From Trichoplax adhaerens (lineage: Eukaryota; Placozoa; Uniplacotomia; Trichoplacea; Trichoplacidae), in the NCBI RefSeq assembly GCF_000150275.1, contig NW_002060969.1, forward strand, positions 558,943 to 622,942: a stretch of 64,000 nucleotides of DNA. The letters run 5' to 3'. The stretch's first letter is position 1, and each line of letters starts with the position of its first letter. Below, piece after piece: positions 51,350-63,427 of this stretch. The notes under the pieces are model-generated. The model was not told the DNA's origin and did no database searches. It worked only from the letters and a program-made list of their open reading frames with translations. The position numbers and the translations under genes were made by a program.

Positions 51350-53350
51350 ACTTTCTGTAGATCCGGAGTGTGTGTGTAGGTAAAGACGTGGGTATACTTC
51401 AAAGTGTGTATACAGATACTCCACCGTACAATCCGTCGGACAAAGAGTATAAAAGTCGAAAGTTTTTAAAGGTGCGTAGTATGGGTTAGTGATGGATAAA
51501 TAATTAATCTGCAAGTGATATTTATCATATTACAGTCATTGTTATTGTGCTAATAGCTTATCATAATCTAATATACGACATAAGCTATTGCTTAAAATAT
51601 ACATGAAATATTTACTAACAACGGTAACCAGCTGCTCTATTTTAATCCATTTGTGAATGAATTTGCTTAAAACTGTAAGGCAATAATATCTTTAGCAAAT
51701 CAAATATCTTACATACATAAATAATATGATATTAATATAGGAAATGATTGATTTAGGAATAATTAAATAACGATATTGATACTATTGACCATATTTAGTA
51801 AATATTTTGGTAAGATAGCTTAATGTTAATGTTTTGATCAATCTATCGGTGCTAAATTATTGAAGGTATCGTTCTACCTTGCCTTGAGTATCATTTGGCA
51901 ACTCACATTTTCCGCTGAAATGCGAGATGTTGTCCAATACTTGGAAAGTGTATTTATGACCGGAAATTGCATAATTAATTGTATACAATAATTATATTTT
52001 TATGCTTCTATCTAAACATTGATCTTACAATAATTATTTCCTACTTTGAGATACTCCAATTTATAATTAATGCTTACTAGTCTCATCAAAAGATATTCAA
52101 TTGTCCTTGTATTCTCACTACTTACGATTATTTTTAGCTAAATAGATCTATTTTTGTTAGTTCCGCAAAGTAAATTAGGAGACATATTCTAAATGAAAAC
52201 AGCATAATATCAATGTAATAGTTTCTTTGGAAAACACGTGTAGAATAAATTTTGAAGGTAATTGCAGAAGTGATGCTTCCTATTTGGTATCTATGAAATA
52301 CTACTGCCTTAAACTACATTATCAAATAAATAGTGATATAGTATCATATTTTGGGTAAATTTAAAGTTCTCTCGAAGCTAGTTCTAATTCTATAACAACC
52401 AGGAAAAATTTTTATTCTATAACTTGCAGCTATATAAGATTTCTTCAAAGAAATGATAACATCAGTACTTATCTAAAATATTATAGACACGATGCTCTGT
52501 AATAATGCGCAGTGTACAGAATTATTGGTGTATATTAAATGTGAACTAAAAGTAACCTTAATTAACATTTGTAAATAAAAGGTAGTAGCACTATAGTGTG
52601 TCTAAGATAAACTCAGCAATTAATCGATAAACTTGAGTGCATTTGATTACTAGCAATAATCATAGAAGTCTTTAATGAAAGGTACTGTAGCCAATATCAA
52701 TAGTCATTTTAGCAATATGAACTCAATTTTAAATTATGATAGGAAGCGGGTCCCTTCACTAAGTTTACACTTTTTATTAATATTTATCGGCATTTGCTAA
52801 TCGTTCAAGTAATATTAGAGCGGTCCTACAGGTGAAGATTATCCCTAGAAATTTTAGTTAACACCTTGTAATTTACGATACGATATGCTAATTAATGAGT
52901 GATTTGAACAACTAAATGATTGATTTAAAGTCAATGCGAAATCGGCTAGTTGGAAATTAAAACTATTATACGACGAATATATTCTTGTGTAATATCCTTT
53001 TTGCTAAAGTATCTTCAAAAATAATAAAAAAAGAACTACAGTTTCTTGTAAACTTCGCTTTGTTACACAAATTAGGTTCGTCTTATAATTACCAAAAATT
53101 ATCTAGCTGCAATCGGACTATCATCAGTCAATCAAATAATATTAATGAGATTTTATGGGTATCACGCTGTTAGCAGTTTCTGACTGAAGAATCATGATCT
53201 CGGTACCGGTACCTAGACGAGCATAGACAAACTGAGCCAACCTAGACTCTATTAACTTAAAATTGCACCATATTCCGTGGAATTTCTACAAATTTTACCA
53301 GTCTAAGTTATTACGCGAAAATTCATCAATTATGTGTAATGTTACAAAAT
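51350..53350. other. Spacer, no gene seen
   Basis: AT-rich DNA between the tandem repeat and the assembly gap; no supported exon or RNA gene. Confidence 0.45.
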
Positions 53351-53550
53351 NNNNNNNNNNNNNNNNNNNNNNNNNNNNNNNNNNNNNNNNNNNNNNNNNN
53401 NNNNNNNNNNNNNNNNNNNNNNNNNNNNNNNNNNNNNNNNNNNNNNNNNNNNNNNNNNNNNNNNNNNNNNNNNNNNNNNNNNNNNNNNNNNNNNNNNNNN
53501 NNNNNNNNNNNNNNNNNNNNNNNNNNNNNNNNNNNNNNNNNNNNNNNNNN
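53351..53550. other. Assembly gap (200 N)
   Basis: A run of exactly 200 N characters. Frames running through it are artefacts. Confidence 1.
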
Positions 53551-56500
53551 AGATTTTCGGGCTTTACACTCAAAATTGTTATTTATGAGATTGCACCCAC
53601 GAACTAGTAAATGAACGTTAATACGTCTTTAGCGTCGGCCATAAACGAACGGTATCTAAATTTAAATTTTTTTATAATTTCGTTAGCGTACAAGTTAGAT
53701 TATATTTAGGCTTCTAAAGTTTGCTTTGTAAGCAATCGATAATTGACTAACATCCTATCCAACTGTAGTACATGAAATCCAAGTCATATAAGATCGAATT
53801 ATGGGATCGAGCACAGAATTGCTCGCCTATTAAGGGTTTTAACGTAGGTTATTTTTCGTCTTATGCACTAATAACATGCAATGGACATCATTTTTTTAAT
53901 TAATTTGACTATGATTTAAAATTCGGAAGACCCAATCTAAGTAACAGCCGACAGGAATCTTATTCACAAGCTATAAATTTTGAAATTATTAATGCGGATT
54001 ATGTTTGTAGCCAATTATAGCACTAATTATTACGTAAGTATATAAAATTCTCAAAGCTATTATATTATTTAGATATAATTTTTTAATTCCTGAATAGCCT
54101 ATAATGTTCGAAAGGTTGTTTTCAAAAGATAGTTCGCAAATCTAATAATGCAGCACTAATACAGCTAAATACTTTTGTTCAAAAGCACTACAAATATTGA
54201 AGTGTTTAAGTTCTTTCTTCATAGTTAACAATATCACCCTTACATGCAGCATAGCTGATATCAGTATATGAGCAGAGTGTTATATGATATTCTTGGCAAT
54301 AGATTAAAAAGTAGAATAAATTTAACTGATTAAAAATTAACGTAGGGCATTCGTCGTTTACAGTATTGCAATTAAGAGCGACTAATATTGTAACCGCTAC
54401 GATATCTAAAGATCATTGTTTGATATTAATAGGAGCATTTCCATGCAATAAATAGATGACAAGATTCTTTATCACCCGTAAAGTATGCAGCATAATGTAA
54501 TGAAGATTAATTTTTAGAATTCTCCTTTAAGCTTTTATATTATTTTCATAAGTATTGCAGCTTTAAAAATAACTTAATTTGGTTTAACTTAGTATCGTAA
54601 CATATTGTAAACCCGACTCCTTTATTCGGGTTAGAACTTAAGAATATTCTGTAGCATAATTTTGATAAGAATATCGCGATATTAGATTGTAATTTACGTG
54701 ATATATTTGGTCAGTATCATACTCATGCTTCATTCATGATAAAAACTTGTAGCCCATTTTGATTAAAAAATACAGTAGAAATAATGTTACTTCGTTATTG
54801 AATACAGTGCAAACCCAAACGTTTCGATATAGGTTTTAATTAAGATTGTTAGTCTGTCTTAGTCTTTTTTATAGGTCTATATTATATAATGAAGAAAAGT
54901 ATAATTTGTAGATTTAGTAATACTGGGAATCTAGGGTACAATTTATCTGATCATATGTATTTGATTGCTAGTTTTTTTTGGAATACTTTAGAATAGTAAT
55001 TTGATAGTCTGATATCATCAACTGCTCTGCGCAGCATACGCATGTAAAAGGCGACGTAGTTCAGTAGAAACGTAGTTCAAGCCTTAGTTCAAGATAGAAA
55101 ATGGGGAATGAGATTTTCCTAAATTCATGAGTAAATCATATTTTACGTTGGTAGTTTGATTGGTTGAGACAATAAATTTTGCTCTTACTGTAATTTTTAA
55201 TTGATTTTTACAAGTTATTCGCTAAATTCTAAATAAACTGGTATTTTCCCGTAATTCTCCTAGTTTTGGGGTTTAAAAGTTGTTGGATTTACTTAAACTT
55301 TTACGTCCGTTATTACTATAAAATATTCCTGTATCAAATTTTCCATGATTTCCATACAGTACTACCATGTATTATTGCCATAATAACCGAATTTATGAAT
55401 TCCTACCGAGTAATTCACATGTACTTGTTTTATAAATTTAAGTTTGTGCATCTTTATCACTTCATTTATCATCATATTTCATTCACACTAGTAAGGACTA
55501 TGAATCTAAAGAATTCTTGTTATTATTGAGCTATTGTCTATAGGGTGCACCCATCAGTAAGAGAATAATACTATTCTAGACTTCTCTTACAAAAATATTT
55601 TAGGTGCAATGAGTTTTGAATTTTATGAACATATGAAAATACGGCTTTTCCTATTTTAGAATGCTAAGAATAGCATTTTTGTGGCCGTATTAATTTCGTC
55701 ATATTTTATTATTTTTTTATCGAACGTCGAAGATATTATTAATTAATTGAGATAAAACTATTATTTTATTAACTATAATTAAGCCAATTTTACCTTGAAA
55801 TTTTGTATCATTAAAACGTTTACAATACATTAAAAATGAGCAAATAACCACCGCATTGCTGGCACTCTGATGCTATTGTCTTCTGCCGCACATCATTTCT
55901 AACAGTATCAATTGAGGCTCGACTGTCACAAGATTGGAACTAAAAATGAAAATGTAAACTACTTCACTCAAGGATAGGGTACTAACTTGTTGTCATATAT
56001 AGTGCATTTCTTTTTATGCTAACGTATACTGGTGTCAAATACTACTACATCGCAGACAATTGCATAATTAATCATGGTTTGTCATGAAATGCGTATTACT
56101 GAAGTTATAGAGAGATATACAGACTTACTAACTATATTATACGATTAAAGTTATCTTTGCATGTATTCTCATATCAGTATATTTAATAAAGTAAATTATT
56201 GTGATCCAACAAAGTAAAAAGGGTATATTTATGAGAGCACACAGTAGATAATGCAGGATTTATGTTAATAATTATAATCTCATAATCTATGAAAGTAGAT
56301 TATAAATAAGAAAAAGACATTTAGAATACGATGTATACATTTAACTTCAACGATAAAATTATTCTTCATTCTCCTTAATATTTGCCATCTTCCTGCTAAG
56401 TACTATGTGTACAGTAAAATTTTACTGTTACAGTAGTTAAAAAATTAAAATTTGATAGGTTCTACGTTACTCTATAATTATAATTCTAACATCGACAATA

Positions 56501-57451
56501 GAAATTGTAGTTACGTGATCATACATCTATGCACCTTTGTTAAATAAATTATAGTGGTTTCAGGATTTTAAAAGATAGGTCAAATAATACTAGTGCTATA
56601 ATCAAAATTTTTACAAATTCCCATGATTTCTAAATGATTACTAAATCGATTGTTTCGCCCAATTCAAAGACGGCGCATAGTATGATGATTTTTTACTTCA
56701 AACTGAGCTTTATAACCAGCATATACCATAAAGAAATTTCATCCTTTTAATAAGTTAAATTAACAAAGTGACAGCCAATGTAAACATGCAATAGCCTCCT
56801 TTTTATTCCAAGGAGTTGGATGACATTCTCATAAATCACTGTAGCCTTCTTCAAAACCCTCGAGTAAGTAAATTTTTATACATAGGATAAAATTTTGATA
56901 TCATGGTCTTTTTATCCTGTCTTTAGCTCGTATTGCATATAATGTAGCGCCGTTATAAAACACGAAAACCTGGTATCATCATCATGTAGGTTAATTATTA
57001 GTTCACTGGCACATCTGGAAGTTATTTTGTAATTTTATTCGTTTTTGACGATTAAGCTTATACAATTATTAACGGATGAGAACATTATAATTATAGCAAT
57101 CAACACTTGAACATTTTGAGTTCATTAAGTATACTCAGGATAATTTCATACTTCTCAACATTTTATTGCTCCGTGTACAATGTGGCAGTAATTACTTGAC
57201 TTGGTTATACACCAGTCATGTCAAAATATTTATTAATTGAGGGGCTTTAAGGCAATGAACGTAGAAATTGCGAAATTGATATAAACTAATAATTAAAAGA
57301 CGGAACTACAATTTAAATGTGAGGTACAGCATATGAGATGACTACAGATGTCAATTTTAGGTAAAGTTATTATACTAGACTGTCATTCTGGAAGCTACTG
57401 TAGCTATGATCTAGAATAACAAGCGGAGCTTATTCTATTAATGCAGCGGTT
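53551..57451. other. Long spacer, no gene seen
   Basis: About 3.9 kb of AT-rich DNA downstream of the SITFamide gene. The 87-codon plus frame at 55266-55529 is Tyr/Phe/His-rich and unrecognised. Two adjacent inverted repeats lie at 55557-55691. Confidence 0.45.
55557..55691. repeat. Two adjacent imperfect hairpins
   Basis: First: GTAAGAGAA (55557-55565) with TTCTCTTAC (55582-55590). Second: an outer stem AATACGGC/GCCGTATT at about 55638-55691 and an inner stem AATGCTA/TAGCATT, joined by an asymmetric bulge. Confidence 0.7.
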
Positions 57452-59254
57452 CTACTTTCCTTCATAAATTATTGGAGGGGGCTGTTTATATTCCCTTTTT
57501 CTATTTATCAAACGCAATTCATCTTTTAAAGCTGATTTTGCAGAGCGATCTTGATCTCCAAACCTTGGTAATCCAAGAAATAATTTTTTCTTCTGATCAT
57601 AGCTTGTCGACATATCTTTAGTAAATCTTTCGCTGCTACGCCTTTTTAACATGGCCATTGGTATTTCGTTACCGGATTCCAAATATACTGTTGGGACGTC
57701 AACAAACCCACCACTTGCTAATCCAGTTGAGTCCAAGTTCCAAATTGGTAGATTATATTTTCCAAAAGCCTTACTATCAGGTGTACTTTGGGCGAAAGAA
57801 AGTTGATAATCAAGACTTGAGGGTTCTGTCATGCTTGTTAGATAAGCTATATCTTCTGGCATCGTGTACATTTCAGGCCCATAATTGTATAATTGCCTAG
57901 CTAACAGATTGTCCCTAGGGACAATAGTTTGCTTTGTCCCTGTTAGAAATTAATTATTCATCACTTTAACGAAGCGATATATCAGGTTTCTTTTAAAATT
58001 GAGTACAGTATACGCTGGACAATTCAAAACTAACAAAAATTATAAACAATAACAAGAAATACTTACAAGCATCCCTTTTGTGCAAATTGATACTAGGTAG
58101 CCCATACAGCTTAGGTTCGTTATCTCTGTTGCTAAATGTAAGAGTAGGCATTCGAAATTCCATGCGTTTACTATCTCTCTTACCAAACATAATGGGGGGT
58201 ATATTTTGTCGGATACTTTCACTATTTCTCTTACCAAACGTAATGGAGGGTATACCTTGTTGGATACTTTTACCATTTCTCTTACCGAACGTAATAGAGG
58301 GTATACCTTGTTGGATGCTTTCACTATTTCTCTTACCAAACGTAATAGAGGGTATACCTTGTTGGGTACTTGCACTATTTCTCTTGCCAAACGTAATAGA
58401 GGGTATACCTTGTTGGGTGCTTTCACTATTTCTCTTACCAAACGTAATAGAGGGTATACCTTGTTGGGTGCTTTCACTATTTCTCTTACCAAACATAATA
58501 GATGGCATTCCTTGTTGGATGCTTTCACTATTTCTTCTATCAAGGACATCAGAATTGTGAGATTGTCTGCTTACTTTGATATCTGAAATCAAGAAAGAAA
58601 TCGTAAATTAAATTTTTATTGCTTAACTAGTCTACATTATGAATATATGCATTCGGCAATGATTGCACCCTTTCATGAATGCAGTGTAAATACAATAGTA
58701 ACTGTAAGCTTCCTCTGCTACTCGACATCATAGTTATCTTATATCATAGAATGAATTTATGTATTCAAAATTTTCATTTACTCAAGTCTAGAATGTAAAT
58801 ATGCAAATTCTGGTAATAATAGTATCGTTTTAGTAGTACACTGTAGAACCGAAAAGATCACTTATTACCTTCTAAATTTCTCCTACCAAAGCCTAGAGGA
58901 ATAAATGTTGGTTGTTCACGCAAAGTGTGTCTCTTAGCTGATGATATAAAACGAGCATTTCCTAATAATTATGAAGTAATCTTTTAAGAGACTTGCTTTG
59001 CACGTTCGATATCAAAAAAGAGTAATCGATTTTATAACTTTTTAGAACCATAATTACTTCAATGAGTAACTAACTGTAGATAGAATAGTTTAGATCGAAA
59101 ATTGTTTACTATTTAAGATTACTACGTTATGCTTTAATATATCATGATGCCAATTTATTCTAAACAGGTATTATTTTATTTTACCTGGCGTAGTAGCAAC
59201 CACTACCGCGATCATGAGGATAGTGTAAGATAGGAAAATCGAATTCGTTGCCAT
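57452..59254 (-). CDS. SITFamide-type neuropeptide precursor
   Basis: Prepropeptide for amidated secretory peptides. Four exons in phase: 59185-59254, 58869-58961, 58067-58582, 57452-57939, about 388 residues. Exon 1 is a signal peptide (MATNSIFLSYTILMIAVVVA). Exon 2 carries HTLREQPTFIPLGFGRR, with a GRR amidation/cleavage site giving an LGF-amide. Exon 3 holds nine 17-residue units: five NS/NG...QQGIPSITFGKR copies, one QQGMPSIMFGKR, one RQNIPPIMFGKR, and two degenerate units lacking the amidation Gly (MPTLTFSNR, LPSINLHKR). GKR predicts cleavage and C-terminal amidation. Exon 4 adds a non-repeated region with further basic sites (LPIWNLDSTGLASGG between FGK and MLKRR; KKKLFLGLPRF) and ends EYKQPPPIIYEGK-stop, a C-terminal Gly-Lys that could also be amidated. 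It is like the SITFamide precursor described from Trichoplax. Confidence 0.92.
58118..58540 (-). repeat. 51-bp coding tandem repeat (neuropeptide units)
   Basis: Near-identical 51-bp units inside exon 3 of the SITFamide gene, each encoding 17 residues ending GKR; the middle five are almost identical at the DNA level, the two at the 3' end are diverged. Confidence 0.95.
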
Positions 59255-59394
59255 AACTGGAGTTTAGTAGGCTTTCTTAGTTAAAATTCAAATATGCGAC
59301 TCGCTGTCTTTGGATGAGGTAAAATTTTGATTTTTCTATCGCCGTACAATAAGGAGTACGCTCGATTTTAAAACTATCGTAGCAGTTGGTATGT

Positions 59395-59404
59395 ATTATA
59401 TAAG
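59395..59404 (-). promoter_or_regulatory. TATA-like element upstream of the SITFamide gene
   Basis: Minus-strand CTTATATAAT about 140 bp before the ATG at 59254, leaving room for a short 5' UTR. Weak evidence at this AT content. Confidence 0.3.
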
Positions 59405-62400
59405 GTATCGTAAACTTTACCCAAATTAATATTATTTTTATTAGTATTATTATAATTAATTAGAAGCAGAACAGATGGCAAACTAATTAAAAGATCACTA
59501 CAGTCAATTGAGCAATTATGAGGATTAGAATGACGCAGATAGTTATGTATATTGCGTGATTGAAGTTGATAAACCTAATACGTGTAAATCATTCTGATTA
59601 GATATCATGTTACTGCGTATCGGATAGCTAAAAATCAATAAAATAACCCTGATGGCTGGTAAATTACCATTCCTAACCTATTTGCATCCTATAATGTATT
59701 AAAGCATAACAAGAGTTTAATAATTGACTTTGGTATATTTGATGTGATTATCTATGCGAATATAAATAATCTCGATATTTATTTCATTTCTTCTCTTATG
59801 TCAGAAAAGCTATTTTTGGGTAGTTCTCAGTAATAGCTAAATCTATGCTATTTATTCATATTGTAATAGTTTATTGAATATTAACTTCGTTGATTGAATC
59901 ATATTCTACTAAAACCTAAATTGCTAAATCGGTATAATTACAGATTACCTAACGTTAAAATAAATTGCTAATTATAAGTAGATAAATGAGTATCTAAAAG
60001 GAATGGAAATATCAAATCAAAACATGTTTTTCTATCCTTACTTCCTCTTATTAATTAATCCTATTTTACAGCAAAAACAATAATACCCATGTAATAATGA
60101 TTTTAATTAGTGAAAACTATCTTTTAATGAACATTAAAGTGGCTACTACAAAACTCAAAACAATCTATTCAATAATTATGATTTACTAGCTATTTATATA
60201 GTAAAATTGACTAATATTAGAAATGGCAAGCATACAATGCCAAATTTTATCTTGAAAATTACTTCTATGTAAATGCTATTTTCGTTTTTAATTAGTGACT
60301 GCTTATAGTACAATTTGTTCTAAGATATATTATTACCGTAGTTAGTGATGACAATTCGTTATTGTTTATTAAATTTTCGCCATTCGATTTGCATTGCATT
60401 CTTTATCTAATAATTAGCAAAGAATTTTCTTATAGTTGCAAAAATTACATATCATTAATCTCAGATTCCTTCATTTCAAGTTTCTATGGATAAAATACAT
60501 GATATTCTTATATAATTCTGGTGCAGACTAATTTCTTCATACCATTATAGACTAGATAACATTAGTATTTCTATCTCCTAAAAATAATTCGAAGTCTTTC
60601 TTATGAAATGCATCATCTAAGCAATGGATTATTGTTAATTGAATAAAAGCTGAATATAAACGAAACCTTCTCATGCAGACGTAGGACTGTCTAATTCAAT
60701 TATAATTATACACAAAATACAAAAAGCTACTATTCATTATAAAGTTATTATATGATGGCTATTAGTGACATGTGTGCGGTTCGACTACGGTAAATCATGG
60801 CAATATTCCATTAGTTAAACATAACATATTATTTGACCATACTTTAACATACTAATACTTAATCGTTCTATAAGTACTGACTTCTACTTTAGTCTTTGTC
60901 ATAGTCTTGATTCTTCTCTACAGTATGTCGGCATTTAATGTTCACCACATCTAACATATTTAAAAATCGAATAACATTTTAGTATTTAAGTTACTATTCT
61001 ATAACTTTTATTTTTTCCACTATTTATTTAAGCTAATAGATTCAGCATCTTATGCTATTGCATTGTTTTGCCACATGTTACTGTATTTCCGCCTTAGCAA
61101 ACAATTAAAACACTTGAACTTTGCCTTTATTTTATTAATAGGCAACTATTTCTCAATTACACAAGCACCTTCTAAAATGACTAAAATACCAGTTCGTCAT
61201 CACTAAATCCTGTCAACCTGTAATCTGATGAATAATTACCGAGTGACTATTTTTAATGGTGCGCAAGACTTTACGGTTTTATAATAACATAAGTTTTTGC
61301 ATTGATACTTTTACCTAAGGGGAAATTAATGTACAGTAGTGCTAGTTTCCTAATGTTTTAAAGTATTGCAGCAAATATTGGATCTCATCAAGATCGGTAT
61401 ATTTCAAATCTAATTACTCTGTGCGTATATAAAAATGCAATTGATGAATTTCGTTTTGTTAACAATATCATATAATAAGTTTCAGGTTACATTATTGTTA
61501 TATTCATCAACTACAATTGATCTTCTTTCTGAAGAATCTGCAGCTCGACTGCCTTGCTTATCTATTGTTAGTAAATGCATTTTCTATTGTTACAAGCTAG
61601 GGATACCTCTAACTTGCAATCAGTACTGAGAATATTTTTCCTTTATCCCATATTACTAAAAATTGGAATACCGATCAGTTGGTATTCCAATGTTAGATTA
61701 AATGAAGGCAAAATACAATGAGGCTTCCAATCTTACTATGAAATCATAATTTCTTTATTAACGGTGAGATCACGGTTTAAATAGAATTAGGTGTTTAGAA
61801 AGCAGGTTTGGTTACACGAGGTACTTCGTCTTTAACAATTAGGCCAAATAAATTTGCTAAAGCAACTCAATTTGTACCGATCAAGTTAGTTTAATCCTCT
61901 TTAATTGACTGCGTTACTATTAAACTGCTTAATTCCTGAATATAAAGTAGTGAACATATGTTAGGTTATCGTACTAGGATATTTCATCCAAATTTAGAAG
62001 CTGTATTTTCAATTTCCAAAATCATTCACAGTGATTAATAAGGTCTAGTTAAACTAGTTCGTAATTACTGTTTTAATCTGTATATTCCTAAATCAATAGC
62101 TGCTTATGCTTCAATGACCACTATCTATTAACTTATAGTTGAGAAACCCGTAAAAATTACTGACACGTATTTATACATTATACATGTATGTAAATATAAA
62201 ATATATACATATACGTATATATATATGTATATATATATATGCATGCATAATTTGAGCAATGTATGCATGCATAAATGTAAGATGAAAATCATCCATAATA
62301 TATACGTCCCGGTAATTTACTTTTGTGATACTCATGGTTTTAACATGCTAGGATTTAGGGGAAAATGTAATTCTCAACTTGACTATGACGATGATACTCT

Positions 62401-63334
62401 AGGCTAAGAACTTTAGTATGTAATGCTAATGTAGAAAATTAGAGTTAACGGCTCCATATCAACTGATTTTGATCACAGATAGCAAAAAAATGATAGATAT
62501 TAGCCTCTTACTCGTGCTATATAATTACAGTACATTATTATCTTTGTTTACTCTTTTAAACAAATAAACTACGTTACCGGTTGCTTACCATGTTAACTCA
62601 AAGGTATCAAGTTAGGTACTGTAATTTAATTTGTAATTTATGATAGTGATTAATAATTTTACTATAACATAAATCGTGTCCCAAAATTTACAAATCCTTT
62701 TTTGAAACGCTCTCATGCTTTATTCCATTACAGGTTTACTCAAAAATGCTGCTTAATAATACTCAATGTGGTTTACGATACAGTAGACTATGATTTCAAA
62801 AATTTGTCAACTATAGATAGCAAACAATTATTCTTATAAATGCTATAAATAGAGTCTTCTAGAAGCTAGTAATAACAATGTGGTTAAATGCAGGTGCTAA
62901 TTTAAAGTTATATTTTAGTATGTAGCTCATTTGTACACCCAATATGAGGGCCTACAAGAGTAATGATCTAATTTTTTAAATAGCTTCATTCCAATCAAGA
63001 ATCTTGAATATTTGAATACAATATAGTTGTAATTGATTCCAATTAATTGAATATATCTTTGTACGAATGTAGAAATTTTATTCAACGTCTATAACAATTT
63101 ATAGATCTTTACAAGCTATTGTCATGTATATCAAATCAGCCTGGATTGCAGATAGCGATATATAACTTGTATACAGTTTCATATTGAGTGTAGACACTTT
63201 TTATTTTACCTCTTTTAATTAAAAAGACTTTAAGCGCTATGATGTGAATGAAACACTGTGAATTTATTACGCAATGGACCATTTATAACAGATTAATTGC
63301 ATGATTTTGCTTGTCTTATACAGAGGTTACAATA
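59405..63334. other. Long spacer, no gene seen
   Basis: Very AT-rich DNA. The plus frames at 61435-61629 and 62225-62407 are short and unrecognised; the latter begins in a TA/TATGCA-rich tract (62165-62275). One 11-bp inverted repeat lies at 61662-61691. Confidence 0.45.
61662..61691. repeat. Perfect 11-bp inverted repeat
   Basis: ATTGGAATACC, 8-nt loop, GGTATTCCAAT. Confidence 0.95.
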
Positions 63335-63427
63335 TCATGTCCGGACAACATTGCAGAACGGACACGTAGGTTTAACAAGCTTCCGATCAATAAGACCGTA
63401 TTTACAACCAGTGCAAGTGCTTAAATT
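63335..63427 (-). CDS. Probable last exon of a gene ending in a zinc-ribbon-like motif
   Basis: After a TTTAG acceptor (63428-63429) the minus strand reads LSTCTGCKYGLIDRKLVKPT, CPFCNVVRT and TGA at 63335-63337. The CxxC-x16-CPFC spacing is that of a zinc ribbon or half-finger at a protein C terminus. The rest of the gene would lie at higher coordinates, beyond the next 570 bases, in which I found no further clear exon, so most of it is probably outside the window. I cannot name the protein. An alternative acceptor at 63420/63421 (AAG) also keeps the motif. Confidence 0.5.
   Translation of the reverse strand, partial: NLSTCTGCKYGLIDRKLVKPTCPFCNVVRT

Noticed and set aside
53263..53614. Frames crossing the N run
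   Set aside because: Artefacts of the assembly gap.
55050..55110. tRNA-like GTTCAA motifs
   Set aside because: GTAGTTCAG and GTTCAAG are present, but no acceptor stem or cloverleaf can be drawn.
55630..55700. Pre-miRNA
   Set aside because: Large asymmetric bulge and a lineage reported to lack miRNAs.
58040..58586. Repetitive open frames on both strands over the neuropeptide exon
   Set aside because: Shadows of the 51-bp coding repeat; only the frame with GKR sites joins to the signal peptide exon in phase.
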